Positions 42,965 to 51,066 of a DNA stretch of 64,000 nt are shown piece after piece; the first letter of the stretch is position 1, and each line of letters opens with the position of its first letter. The stretch spans positions 1 through 64,000 of the forward strand of contig NZ_QXNY01000003.1 of assembly GCF_003572205.1 (NCBI RefSeq), read 5' to 3'. The notes beneath the pieces were generated by a model that had not been told where the DNA came from, did no database searches, and was given only the letters and a program-made list of their open reading frames with translations. A program made the position numbers and the translations under genes. Source of the stretch: Algihabitans albus (GTDB taxonomy: Bacteria > Pseudomonadota > Alphaproteobacteria > Kiloniellales > DSM-21159).

Positions 42965-44052
42965 GACGTTCCAAGCTCTCGCGTGAGAGGACGGTGCAAC
43001 AGACCCGTCATAGCCTCGGCAATCGGCTGGCCCTCGTGGACCACGGCGCGAACGGCTTCGCAGATCGGCAGCTCGACGCCCAACTTGCGGGCCAGATCCG
43101 TCACCGTCACCGCGTTGATCACGCCCTCCACCACCGCCTGACGACCGGCCAGCAGTGCCTCGGCCGTCTCGCCCCGCCCCAGTCCCAGACCGAAGGAGAA
43201 GTTGCGCGACTGCTCGCTGGAACAGGTCAAGGTCAGGTCGCCCAATCCGGCCAGGCCACTGACCGTCTCGCGTGCACCTCCGAGCGCCTCGGCCAGACGC
43301 TTGATTTCCGCCAGGCCCCGGGTGATCAGGGCGGCGCGGGTGTTGGAGCCGAAACCCAGCCCCTGGGCGATCCCGCAGGCGATGGCGATGACGTTCTTGA
43401 CGGCGCCGCCGACCTCGACGCCGACCGGATCCTGGCCGGCGTAGATGCGGAAGGTCGGGGTGCTGAGGGCAGCCGCCAAACGCGCGGCGAGCGCCCCCTC
43501 CCCTTCGGCTGCAGCCAAAGTCACGGCAGTGGGCTGGTCGGCCGCGACTTCGGTAGCGAAGGTCGGGCCCGAGAGCACCGCCAACGGACGACCCGGCATG
43601 GCCTGCTCCACCACCTGGGTCATCAGCAGGCCGGTCTCCCGCTCGATGCCCTTGGCGCAGACGATGACGGGCACGCCGGCCGGCAACGCGGCCTCCACCT
43701 GTTCCGCTACCGCGCGTAGGAACTGCGAGGGCACCACCAACAGCACGACCTCGGCATCGGCACAGACCGTCGGCAGATCGCTGCTGACGAAGAAGACCTC
43801 AGGCAGCGGCACACCGGGCAGGAAGACCTCGTTCTCATGGCGCCGATCGATCGCCTCGACCACCTCCGGCTCGCGCGCCCAGAGCCGAAGATAGCGCCCG
43901 GCCCGCAAGGCTGTCAGCGCCAAGGCCGTCCCCCAGGCGCCGCCGCCGACAACGGCGACGCTGTCGAAGCCAGCGCCGGATCCGCCGACAGAATCGCCCT
44001 CAGGGCGATCGTTCGAACCACGATTTTCCGAGTCGACGCCGCGCTTCGTCAT
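42961..44052 (-). CDS. gpsA: NAD(P)H-dependent glycerol-3-phosphate dehydrogenase
   Basis: A 363-residue cytoplasmic enzyme that reduces dihydroxyacetone phosphate to sn-glycerol 3-phosphate for phospholipid synthesis. The Rossmann motif VAVVGGGAWGTALA lies near residues 32-45 after an unusual 30-residue polar N-terminal extension. Other signatures are VLLVVPSQFLRAV, ICAKGIE-type VIVCAKGIERETG, LSGPTFATEV, the catalytic Lys segment VGGAVKNVIAIACGI and a SNTRAALITRGLAE stretch. An internal start near residue 28 would give the usual length. Confidence 0.95.
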   Translation of the reverse strand: MTKRGVDSENRGSNDRPEGDSVGGSGAGFDSVAVVGGGAWGTALALTALRAGRYLRLWAREPEVVEAIDRRHENEVFLPGVPLPEVFFVSSDLPTVCADAEVVLLVVPSQFLRAVAEQVEAALPAGVPVIVCAKGIERETGLLMTQVVEQAMPGRPLAVLSGPTFATEVAADQPTAVTLAAAEGEGALAARLAAALSTPTFRIYAGQDPVGVEVGGAVKNVIAIACGIAQGLGFGSNTRAALITRGLAEIKRLAEALGGARETVSGLAGLGDLTLTCSSEQSRNFSFGLGLGRGETAEALLAGRQAVVEGVINAVTVTDLARKLGVELPICEAVRAVVHEGQPIAEAMTGLLHRPLTRELGTS

Positions 44053-44440
44053 TTCGCTCTCCCCGATCCTGCGGAGACCTTGCCAAGATCCTGGCCGGAT
44101 TCGCTACGGTGGTCAGGGTGTCCGGCGCGGTGGTCGACGCCGCCGCCCGCGCCATCTCCGGTCTGTCCAGATAGCGAAGCCCAGTGCAGGCAGGAAGCCT
44201 CCGACAGCCGGTTCTTCGCGGTTTTTCGACAAGGTGCTTGAAAAACCCCACGGTTAGACCGAGTTAGCAATGGTGCGGTGCAGCGAGGGCTGTGCGGTTT
44301 CCTTTGACAGGGGTCGCAAAGCCTGCGCAATCTCCGCGCCGACTTAGCAGCGCTCTTGCCGCGTATCGGCTGTGACGCCTTTAGCATACAGCTCCTGCCC
44401 GAGCGCCAAGCCTTTTCCAACCTACCCAAGTCCAGGAACG

Positions 44441-44456
44441 CGGGACTTGTGTCCCG
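44441..44456 (+). promoter_or_regulatory. Leader stem-loop 1 of the RNA helicase gene
   Basis: CGGGAC, loop TTGT, GTCCCG: a perfect 6-bp stem with a 4-nt loop, about 92 bases upstream of the helicase ATG. With stem-loop 2 it suggests a structured mRNA leader. Confidence 0.4.
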
Positions 44457-44477
44457 TAAACCTCTGCCGGTGCCAGG

Positions 44478-44502
44478 AGCCGGAGTCAGACCGACTCCGG
44501 CT
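44478..44502 (+). promoter_or_regulatory. Leader stem-loop 2 of the RNA helicase gene
   Basis: AGCCGGAGTC, 5-nt loop, GACTCCGGCT: perfect 10-bp arms 45 bases upstream of the helicase ATG. No T run follows, so a terminator is unlikely; an RNA structure acting in feedback by the helicase is possible. Confidence 0.5.
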
Positions 44503-44547
44503 ACATGACTGGGTTGACGCCGGCTGGACTGAAGAAAGATAGATTTC

Positions 44548-45834
44548 ATGACCGCTTTCGATACGCTCGGCCTCGCCGAGCCCCTTCTGCGTGCCGTCAA
44601 GCAAGCCGGCTTCACCGAGGCAACGCCGATCCAGGCCCAGGCGATCCCGCCGGCCCGGGAAGGTCGCGACATGCTGGGCATCGCCCAGACCGGCACCGGC
44701 AAGACCGCAGCCTTCGCACTGCCGATTCTGGACCGCCTGCTGTCGCAGCGCGGCCGTCCGACACCCTGCACCTGCCGCGTGCTGGTGTTGGCCCCGACCC
44801 GCGAGCTGGCAGCCCAGATAGAAGCCAGCTTCCGCAGCCTCAGCCAGTTCATGCGCCTTTCGACCGCGCTGGTCACTGGCGGCGCCAAACATGGTCCACA
44901 GATCGGTGCCCTGAAGCGCGGCGTCGACGTGCTGGTGGCAACTCCGGGCCGGCTGATCGAGCACCTGGACAACCGCATCATCCGTCTGAACGAGACGCAG
45001 GTCGCAGTGCTGGACGAGGCCGACCACATGCTCGACCTCGGCTTCCTGCCGCCGATCCGTAAGCTGATGGGCCGTCTGCCGGAGCAGCACCAGACTCTGC
45101 TGTTCTCCGCCACCATGCCGAAGGAGATTTCCGGCCTGGCTGACGACCTGCTGCGCAATCCCGTCAAGGTCGCCGTCACTCCGGTCGCCACCACGGCAGA
45201 GCGCGTCGCCCAGAAGGTCTACCTGCTGGATGCCAGCATGCGCCGCGACCTTCTGCTCGACTTCCTCCGTCAGCCGGAGTTTTCGCGCACCCTGGTCTTC
45301 ACCCGCACCAAGCGCGGGGCCGACCGCCTGACCAAGCAGCTCGAGGATCGCGGCGTGGTCGGAGCGGCCATCCATGGCGATAAGTCCCAGAGCCAGCGCA
45401 CCCGGGCCCTGGAAGCCTTCAAGAAAGGCAAGCTGCCGGTGCTGATCGCGACCGACGTGGCTGCGCGCGGCATCGACGTGCCCGAGGTCAGCCATGTGGT
45501 GAACTTCGAACTGCCGAACGTCCCGGAGGCCTATGTCCACCGGATCGGCCGCACCGCACGCGCCGGTAAGGAGGGCCTTGCCATCTCCTTCTGCACCAAC
45601 GAAGAGATCGGCCTGCTGAAGGACATCCAGAAGATGGTCGGTGCGCTGGAGCAGGAAGATCGCCGCAGCCCCGAAGGCCGTCGCATGGCCGCAGCCGCCC
45701 AGAAGCAGCCGCCGAAGCGCGGAGGCCGCAACGGCGGCGGTGGCAAGGGCCGCAGCCAAGGCTTCGGCAAGCCCAAGCAGGGCGGAGCCGGTCGCCCCTC
45801 CCAGGGCTACTCACGGCGCCAAAGGGCGGCGTAA
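44548..45834 (+). CDS. DEAD-box ATP-dependent RNA helicase (RhlE-like)
   Basis: A 428-residue helicase with all family motifs: Q-motif region FTEATPIQAQAIP, motif I AQTGTGKTAAF, Ia PTRELA, Ib TPGRL, II LDEADHML, III SAT, IV VFTRTKRGAD, V TDVAARGIDV and VI HRIGRTARAGK. The C-terminal 60 residues are basic and rich in Gly, Gln and Arg, typical of RhlE-type tails that bind RNA nonspecifically. It probably acts in ribosome assembly or mRNA decay, especially in the cold. Its upstream leader has two stem-loops, and a strong terminator follows the gene. Confidence 0.95.
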   Translation: MTAFDTLGLAEPLLRAVKQAGFTEATPIQAQAIPPAREGRDMLGIAQTGTGKTAAFALPILDRLLSQRGRPTPCTCRVLVLAPTRELAAQIEASFRSLSQFMRLSTALVTGGAKHGPQIGALKRGVDVLVATPGRLIEHLDNRIIRLNETQVAVLDEADHMLDLGFLPPIRKLMGRLPEQHQTLLFSATMPKEISGLADDLLRNPVKVAVTPVATTAERVAQKVYLLDASMRRDLLLDFLRQPEFSRTLVFTRTKRGADRLTKQLEDRGVVGAAIHGDKSQSQRTRALEAFKKGKLPVLIATDVAARGIDVPEVSHVVNFELPNVPEAYVHRIGRTARAGKEGLAISFCTNEEIGLLKDIQKMVGALEQEDRRSPEGRRMAAAAQKQPPKRGGRNGGGGKGRSQGFGKPKQGGAGRPSQGYSRRQRAA

Positions 45835-45862
45835 GGGCGAAGACGTCGCGAAACTGAAGACA

Positions 45863-45897
45863 GATGGGCGCGATGGCCTCAGGCCATCGCGCCCATC
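45863..45897. terminator. Very strong bidirectional terminator overlapping the end of mobA
   Basis: A 35-base palindrome with 17-base complementary arms about one central base (16 pairs with a 3-nt loop in RNA), followed on the plus strand by ATCTTTTC. It lies 29 bases after the helicase stop and contains the mobA stop codon (45879-45881) plus its last codons. It should end helicase transcription and probably also mobA transcription. Confidence 0.85.
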
Positions 45898-46505
45898 ATC
45901 TTTTCAGCCTCGGCCAGATCGTCTGGGCGGTTGGCGTTGAAGAAGGGGTCGACCGGCTCGGTCGGCCAGTCGGCGACGGCGACCTTGTAGCGGGCGGTCC
46001 AGACGTCGACCTTGCGGATCTCCTCCACGGTCATGGCCTCGCGCAGTTCCTCGGCCAGCGAGACCGGCCAGAGGGCGATCGGCGGGTGGATGCGTCCACC
46101 CGAGCCGGCGCAGGCGATGTCCGCTCCTTCGGCGATCATCCGCTCCTCGAGGCGCTCGACCAGGTCGCGCGGCAGGAAGGGAGCGTCGCTCGGCACCGTC
46201 AGGATCAGGTCGCAGACCGGCGCGTGCTTGGAGGCCCATTCCATCCCGGTGAGCACGCCGGCCAAGGGTCCCGCATAGCCCTCCACCGCATCGGCGGCGA
46301 TCGGCAGGCCGAAGCCGGCGAAGCGTGCCGGATCACCGTTGGCGTTGATCATCAGGCAACTGACCTGCGGGCGGACCCGCTCCAGGATGTGCTGCAGGAT
46401 CGGCATGCCGGCGAGAGGCCGCAGACACTTGTCGCCGCCGCCCATACGCCGCGCCAGGCCGCCGGCCAGAAGTACGCCGCAGACTCTGTGCCGGCTTCGG
46501 TTCAT
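45879..46505 (-). CDS. mobA: Molybdenum cofactor guanylyltransferase MobA
   Basis: A 208-residue cytoplasmic enzyme that transfers GMP from GTP to molybdopterin, forming the MGD cofactor of DMSO-reductase-family enzymes such as both formate dehydrogenases here. The N-terminal GTP loop GVLLAGGLARRMGGGDK is diagnostic. MINANGDPARF, GYAGPLAGVLTGM and VPSDAPFLP follow as in MobA. It starts within the end of fdhD (ATGA overlap), so the two are translationally coupled. Its last codons lie in the terminator palindrome. Confidence 0.95.
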   Translation of the reverse strand: MNRSRHRVCGVLLAGGLARRMGGGDKCLRPLAGMPILQHILERVRPQVSCLMINANGDPARFAGFGLPIAADAVEGYAGPLAGVLTGMEWASKHAPVCDLILTVPSDAPFLPRDLVERLEERMIAEGADIACAGSGGRIHPPIALWPVSLAEELREAMTVEEIRKVDVWTARYKVAVADWPTEPVDPFFNANRPDDLAEAEKMMGAMA

Positions 46506-47515
46506 GCCCCATCACCGCTCTCGCGACCGCCCCCGAAGTTGCCCTCGAAACTCCCCTTGCGGCGGTGCTTGGCGTGCTCCTCCGGAGCGTCGCTGCCGTC
46601 GCTGTCGAAGACGATGCGCTCCGGGCCGGAGAGCGCGATGAAGCGCTTGCCCTTGGCCCGGCCGATCAGGGTAAGACCCGCCTGCTGCGCCAATTCCACG
46701 CCCCAGGCGGTAAAGCCCGAACGGCTGACCAGGATGGGAATCTCCATCTGCACCGTCTTGATGACCATTTCGCTGGTCAGCCGGCCGGTGGTGTAGAACA
46801 TCTTGTCCTCGGGGCCGATTCCTTCCAGGAACATGTAGCCGGCGATCTTGTCGACTGCGTTGTGGCGGCCGACGTCCTCCATATAGATCAGCGGCCGCTC
46901 ACCCTGGCAGAGCACGCAGCCGTGGATGGCGCCCGAGGTCAGATAGAGGCTGGGCGCGCCGTTGATCTTCCTGGTCAGGGCATAGAGGTCGGAGGTCTTG
47001 AGCCGCGCCTCCGGGTTCAGACGAATGTCGTCGAACTTCTCCATCAGATCGCCGAAGACGGTGCCCTGGGCGCAGCCTGAAGTGCGGATCTTCTTCTTGA
47101 GCTTTTCCTCGTAGTTGGTGGCGCGCGCCGTGCGCACCACCACGACCTCCAGTTCCTCGTCGTAGTCGATGCCGGCGATCTCGTCGTCGGCGCGGAGCAT
47201 GTTCTGGTTCAGCAGGTAGCCGACCGCGAGATAGTCGGGATAGTCGCCGATCGTCATCATGGTGACGATCTCCTGCCCATTGAGGAACAAGGTCAGGGGG
47301 CGCTCGATGACAACGCGCGTCTCGATAGCCTGGCCGGTCTCATCGATGCCGCGAACCGCCTGAGTCAGGCGCGGATCGTCCGGGTCGGGACGGAGCAGGA
47401 ACTCGCCCAGCGCCACGGGATCGGCGAGCTTAGCCTTGCCCTTCTGCGCGAGGCGCACGGGCGCCTCCTGGCCAGGTTCGCGGGCGTGTGGAGTCTCGGC
47501 GAGCGTCTGGTCCAT
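46502..47515 (-). CDS. fdhD: Formate dehydrogenase accessory sulfurtransferase FdhD
   Basis: A 337-residue protein that carries sulfur from a cysteine desulfurase to the bis-MGD cofactor, needed for formate dehydrogenase activity. Conserved segments are ERPLTLFLNGQEI, DYPDYLAVGYLLN and MEDVGRHNAVDKIAG. Where E. coli FdhD has its CxxC loop, this protein has TSGCAQGT with only Cys148; a separate CxxC (Cys200, Cys203 in HGCVLCQG) sits just before the GRHN motif. The C-terminal 35 residues are a polar tail. ATG 47513-47515 follows GGGAGGCTGCCGG. It is divergent from the tungstate transporter operon. Confidence 0.94.
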   Translation of the reverse strand: MDQTLAETPHAREPGQEAPVRLAQKGKAKLADPVALGEFLLRPDPDDPRLTQAVRGIDETGQAIETRVVIERPLTLFLNGQEIVTMMTIGDYPDYLAVGYLLNQNMLRADDEIAGIDYDEELEVVVVRTARATNYEEKLKKKIRTSGCAQGTVFGDLMEKFDDIRLNPEARLKTSDLYALTRKINGAPSLYLTSGAIHGCVLCQGERPLIYMEDVGRHNAVDKIAGYMFLEGIGPEDKMFYTTGRLTSEMVIKTVQMEIPILVSRSGFTAWGVELAQQAGLTLIGRAKGKRFIALSGPERIVFDSDGSDAPEEHAKHRRKGSFEGNFGGGRESGDGA

Positions 47516-47642
47516 GGAACCGGCAGCCTCCCTTGCTTTTCCGCTATATGCGGCAGGTCGGCGGCTGGTACAAGGACGGCCGGACAACCCTAAGCCTGCA
47601 GATTTTCCCGTGTAATGGCTATGGTTGTAGTAAAAACAGTTT

Positions 47643-47660
47643 TCTGCATAGATACGCAGA
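47643..47660. promoter_or_regulatory. Short dyad in the fdhD/tupB divergent promoter region
   Basis: TCTGC, 8-nt spacer, GCAGA lies in an AT-rich patch of the 222-bp region between fdhD and tupB, where an operator for a metal-responsive regulator would be expected. The arms are short and the match may be chance. Confidence 0.25.
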
Positions 47661-47737
47661 CTTTAAGCTCGAATGACCTGCGTTTCGCATGACGTCTACA
47701 GCGCACCTCCAGGCACCAACCGCCGCACCGAGACCCG

Positions 47738-48442
47738 ATGGAATACCTTGCCGCGGCCTTCCAGGCCGCTTTCGAGCTGATCGTTTCCTTCGACGCGGAC
47801 CTATGGGAGATCGTGGCGCTGAGTCTGCGCGTCAGCCTTTCGGCGGTACTGATCGCGGCCTTGATCGGCCTGCCGCTGGGCGCGGCCGTGGCGCTTTTCT
47901 CCTTTCCGGGGCGCGGTGCGCTGATCGTGGTGCTCAATGCCTTGATGGGATTGCCACCGGTGGTCGTCGGCCTGGTGGTCTACCTCTTCCTGTCGCGTGC
48001 CGGGCCGCTGGGGGTGCTGAACCTCCTCTTCACCCCTACGGCCATGATCATCGCCCAGGTGGTCCTGGTCCTGCCCATCGTCGCCGCCCTGACCCGACAG
48101 GTGATCGAGGATCTTTGGGGCGAGTACCGGGAGCAGTTCGTCTCGCTGGGCGCCGGGCCCGCACGGGCGATCCCGACGCTGCTGTGGGATGGGCGGATCA
48201 CGCTGGTGACGGCGGTCCTGGCGGGCTTCGGCCGGGCCAGCGCGGAGGTCGGAGCGGTGATGATCGTCGGCGGCAACATCGATCACGTGACGCGGGTCAT
48301 GACCACCACCATTGCATTGGAAACCAGCAAGGGCGCGCTGCCGTTGGCGCTGGGCCTTGGCATCCTCCTGCTGCTGCTGACTCTACTGATCAACGCCGCG
48401 GCGGAAGGCGTGCGGCGCTACGCTCGCGCGCAACTGGTATGA
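47738..48442 (+). CDS. tupB: Tungstate ABC transporter permease TupB
   Basis: A 234-residue inner-membrane permease with about six transmembrane segments. The sequence LSLRVSLSAVLIAALIGLPLG, NALMGLPPVVVGLVVYLFLSRAGPLG and the EAA loop around WGEYREQFVSLGAGPARAI are characteristic of TupB/WtpB-type oxyanion permeases. It imports tungstate delivered by TupA with energy from TupC. The stop overlaps the tupC start (ATGA). Gene order B-C-A is unusual compared with the common A-B-C. The ribosome-binding site is weak, so the start could be slightly different. Confidence 0.92.
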   Translation: MEYLAAAFQAAFELIVSFDADLWEIVALSLRVSLSAVLIAALIGLPLGAAVALFSFPGRGALIVVLNALMGLPPVVVGLVVYLFLSRAGPLGVLNLLFTPTAMIIAQVVLVLPIVAALTRQVIEDLWGEYREQFVSLGAGPARAIPTLLWDGRITLVTAVLAGFGRASAEVGAVMIVGGNIDHVTRVMTTTIALETSKGALPLALGLGILLLLLTLLINAAAEGVRRYARAQLV

Positions 48443-49224
48443 CGGCTGGCGCGATGAGAGACGTGGAGGCCGCGCCCCGCACCGCTGGCGGAACCTATCG
48501 GGACACGATCCTGCCCTGCCGCTTCGACGCCGTGGTCTACGAAGTCGGCGGCAAGCGACCGATCGACGGCCTCGATCTGACCCTGGAAGCCGGCCCCATC
48601 ACCCTGCTGATCGGGCCAAACGGTGCCGGCAAGTCGCTGACCCTGCGGCTAGCCCATGGTCTGATCGCGCCGACGGCGGGGCAGATCCTCTGGCAGAACC
48701 GCAAGCTGGAACGCGCCGGACGCGGCCCGCGACGGCAGTCGATGGTCTTTCAGAAACCCGTGCTGCTGCGCCGCTCGGTTGCCGCCAATCTCGATTACGC
48801 ACTGGCGGTGCATCGGGTCGGGGGCGAGGAACGTCGGCAGCGGCGCGAGGAAGCTCTGGCACGCACCGGTCTGACCGCCTACGCCCGGCAACAGGCCCGC
48901 ACCTTATCGGGCGGCGAGCAGCAACGCCTCGCCATGGCGCGCGCCTGGGCGCTGAGACCGCAGGTGCTCTTCCTCGACGAGCCGACCGCCAGCCTGGACC
49001 CGGCCGCCACCGCGGCGATCGAAGCGATCGTCCGGGCCATGCATGCGGAGGGGTGCAAGATCGTGATGACGAGCCACGACCTGGGCCAGGCCAGGCGGCT
49101 GGCCGACGAGGTCGTGTTTCTCAACCGTGGCCGCGTCGTCGAGCATTCACCGGCCGCAGGCTTCTTCGAACAGCCGGACAGTCAAGCCGCCCGGGATTTT
49201 CTGGCCGGTAAGCTCGTGTGGTGA
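48439..49224 (+). CDS. tupC: Tungstate ABC transporter ATP-binding protein TupC
   Basis: A 261-residue ABC ATPase. Walker A GPNGAGKS lies near residues 53-60, a Q-loop VFQKPVLLRRS follows, the ABC signature is LSGGEQQRLAMARAW, and Walker B is VLFLDEPTASLD with the switch His in TSHDLGQA. The N-terminal 35 residues precede the nucleotide-binding domain and are of unclear function. It is translationally coupled to tupB, and tupA follows 65 bases later. There is no C-terminal TOBE domain, which separates it from ModC. Confidence 0.93.
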   Translation: MTAGAMRDVEAAPRTAGGTYRDTILPCRFDAVVYEVGGKRPIDGLDLTLEAGPITLLIGPNGAGKSLTLRLAHGLIAPTAGQILWQNRKLERAGRGPRRQSMVFQKPVLLRRSVAANLDYALAVHRVGGEERRQRREEALARTGLTAYARQQARTLSGGEQQRLAMARAWALRPQVLFLDEPTASLDPAATAAIEAIVRAMHAEGCKIVMTSHDLGQARRLADEVVFLNRGRVVEHSPAAGFFEQPDSQAARDFLAGKLVW

Positions 49225-49289
49225 TGACGGCTTCGCATGGTGACGACTGGACCACCACCGCAAAGGATACCCAAGGGAGGTTTCTGACT

Positions 49290-50111
49290 ATGAAGACGAT
49301 GTTGGCATTCGCTGCCGCCTTGATGCTGGTCGCCACGGGCGTCCAGGCGGACGACAAGTTCATCACGGTGGCCTCGACCACCTCGACCAAGAACTCCGGT
49401 TTGCTCGACTTCCTGCTGCCGAAGTTCCAGGCGGACAGCGGCATCGAGGTGCGCGTGGTCGCCGTCGGCACCGGCAAGGCGCTGCAGCAGGCGCGCGACG
49501 GCGACGCCGACGTTCTGCTGGTCCACGCCAAGGCGCGAGAGGAGAAGTTCGTAAACGAAGGCTACGGCGTCGAGCGCTTCGACGTGATGTACAACGACTT
49601 CGTGGTGGTCGGCCCGGCTGGCGATCCGGCCGGCGTATCCGGCATGACGGACGCTCCTGCCGCCTTGCAAAGCATCGCCGAGGCCGAGGCGACCTTCGCC
49701 AGCCGCGGCGACGACAGCGGCACCCACACGAAGGAGCGCAACCTCTGGCAGGCGGCCGGCGTCGACATCGAAGCGGCCAGCGGCACCTGGTATCGCGAGA
49801 CCGGCTCCGGCATGGGCGCCACGCTGAACACCGGCATCGGCATGGACGCCTACGTCATGACGGACCGCGCCACTTGGATCGCCTTCGAAAACAAGGCCGA
49901 TCACGAGGTACTGGTCGAGGGCGACCCGCAGCTATTCAATCAGTATGGCGTGATCCTGGTGAACCCAGAGACACACCCGCACGTGAAGGCCGATCTGGGC
50001 CAGAACTTCATCGACTGGCTGATCGGCGACAGCGGCCAGCGGCTGATCGCCGAGTACCAACTCAACGGCCAGCAACTCTTCTTTCCCAACGCCAAGAAAG
50101 GCCAGTCCTAA
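49290..50111 (+). CDS. tupA: Tungstate-binding periplasmic protein TupA
   Basis: A 273-residue protein with a signal peptide (MKTMLAFAAALMLVATGVQA). The mature start KFITVASTTSTKNSGLLDFLLPKF carries the TTS-type tungstate-binding motif; VRVVAVGTGKALQQ, GDADVLLVHA and VMYNDFVVVGP complete the TupA signature. It captures tungstate with high affinity for TupBC. The chosen ATG 49290 follows AAGGGAGGTTTC. TupA rather than ModA is supported by the VGTGKAL and YNDFVVVGP motifs. It supports tungsten as the metal of at least one formate dehydrogenase here. Confidence 0.94.
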   Translation: MKTMLAFAAALMLVATGVQADDKFITVASTTSTKNSGLLDFLLPKFQADSGIEVRVVAVGTGKALQQARDGDADVLLVHAKAREEKFVNEGYGVERFDVMYNDFVVVGPAGDPAGVSGMTDAPAALQSIAEAEATFASRGDDSGTHTKERNLWQAAGVDIEAASGTWYRETGSGMGATLNTGIGMDAYVMTDRATWIAFENKADHEVLVEGDPQLFNQYGVILVNPETHPHVKADLGQNFIDWLIGDSGQRLIAEYQLNGQQLFFPNAKKGQS

Positions 50112-50170
50112 CGGTTCGGCCAGCCTAGTCCCGGCCAGCCTGACTTAGACGAGTCCCAAATACCCTCCAC

Positions 50171-50223
50171 TGGCGGGTGCGGCCGTTTCGGTTCGCCGGC
50201 GCGATCGCTCCCGCCACTTTTTT
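50171..50223 (+). terminator. Stem with T run between tupA and modA
   Basis: TGGCGGG at 50171-50177 pairs with CCCGCCA at 50210-50216, enclosing a 32-nt inner region with further pairing potential (CCG-TTT-CGG). Six T residues follow at 50218-50223, only 24 bases before the modA ATG. It could terminate the tup transcript or act as an attenuator for modA. Confidence 0.5.
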
Positions 50224-50247
50224 CTTCTCCTTCGGAACCCAACCATC

Positions 50248-51057
50248 ATGTTGAAGCGCCTGTTGCCGCTGATGACCGGAACTCTACTGATGACGACCGC
50301 GGCCCTGCCCGCCTCCGCCGACGCCGTGAAGCTGCAGGCCGCCGGCAGCTTGAGAGCCGCCATGACCGATATTGCAGCCGCCTATACGGAAAGTAGCGGC
50401 AAGGCGGTTCAAGCGGCCTTTGGTCCGTCTGGACTGCTGCGCGAGCGGATCGAGGGCGGCGAAGCTAGTCACGTCTTCGCCTCCGCCAACATGCGCCACC
50501 CCCGCATCTTGGAATCGCAAGGCATCGGAGGGCCGGTGGTGCTCTTCGCCCGCAATCGTCTCTGCGTTCTGACTCAGCCGGCTCTGGGCGTCACCCCCGA
50601 GACTCTGCTGGAGACGATTTTGTCGGCAGAGGTGCGGCTCGGCACCTCGACGCCCAAGGCGGATCCCAGCGGCGACTATGCCTGGCAGCTCTTCGAGAAG
50701 GCAGAAGAGCTGCAAGCCGGCAGCTTTGCCGCACTCGATGCCAAGGCCCTGCAACTCACCGGCGGGCCGGACAGTGCCAAGGCACCTGAGGGACGCAACC
50801 CCTATGCCTGGGTGATGGCGGAACAGCAGGCCGACCTGTTCCTGACTTACTGTACGAATGCAATGCTGGCCAAGGCGGACAAACCGGATCTGGAGATCGT
50901 CGCCATTCCAGACGCTCTCGCCGTTGGCGCAGACTACGGTCTGACCCTGATCTCTCCCGAGAACGCCGCCGCGGCCCAGCTCGCGCTCTTCATTCTATCG
51001 CCGGCCGGTCAGGAGATCCTGGAGAGCTACGGCTTTACCGCCGTCGGCTTGCCCTGA
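50248..51057 (+). CDS. modA: Molybdate-binding periplasmic protein ModA (orphan)
   Basis: A 269-residue protein with a signal peptide (LLPLMTGTLLMTTAALPASA). The mature start VKLQAAGSLRAAMTDIAAAYTE and GPSGLLRERIEGG match ModA, which binds molybdate (and tungstate) through serine hydroxyls and backbone amides. Later GTSTPKADPSGDYAWQLFEKA and the C-terminal ALFILSPAGQEILESYGF agree. No ModB or ModC lies beside it, but TupBC are immediately upstream on the same strand, so it may share that permease. A stem plus T run precedes the start. Confidence 0.88.
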   Translation: MLKRLLPLMTGTLLMTTAALPASADAVKLQAAGSLRAAMTDIAAAYTESSGKAVQAAFGPSGLLRERIEGGEASHVFASANMRHPRILESQGIGGPVVLFARNRLCVLTQPALGVTPETLLETILSAEVRLGTSTPKADPSGDYAWQLFEKAEELQAGSFAALDAKALQLTGGPDSAKAPEGRNPYAWVMAEQQADLFLTYCTNAMLAKADKPDLEIVAIPDALAVGADYGLTLISPENAAAAQLALFILSPAGQEILESYGFTAVGLP

Positions 51058-51066
51058 CTGCACCGG

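Larger units (their letters stand above)
44053..44547. other. 495-bp intergenic region between gpsA and the RNA helicase gene
   Basis: Promoter region of two divergent genes. No protein with recognisable similarity is present; short open frames exist on both strands but have no ribosome-binding sites. The helicase-proximal end holds two perfect stem-loops (44441-44456 and 44478-44502), suggesting a long structured 5' leader. No remnant of tsaD, which often neighbours gpsA, was found. Confidence 0.5.

Noticed and set aside
47689-48438. An N-terminal extension of TupC running back through tupB in another frame
   Set aside because: The extension is antiphase to a well-defined permease, and the ATPase has a coupled ATG at 48439.
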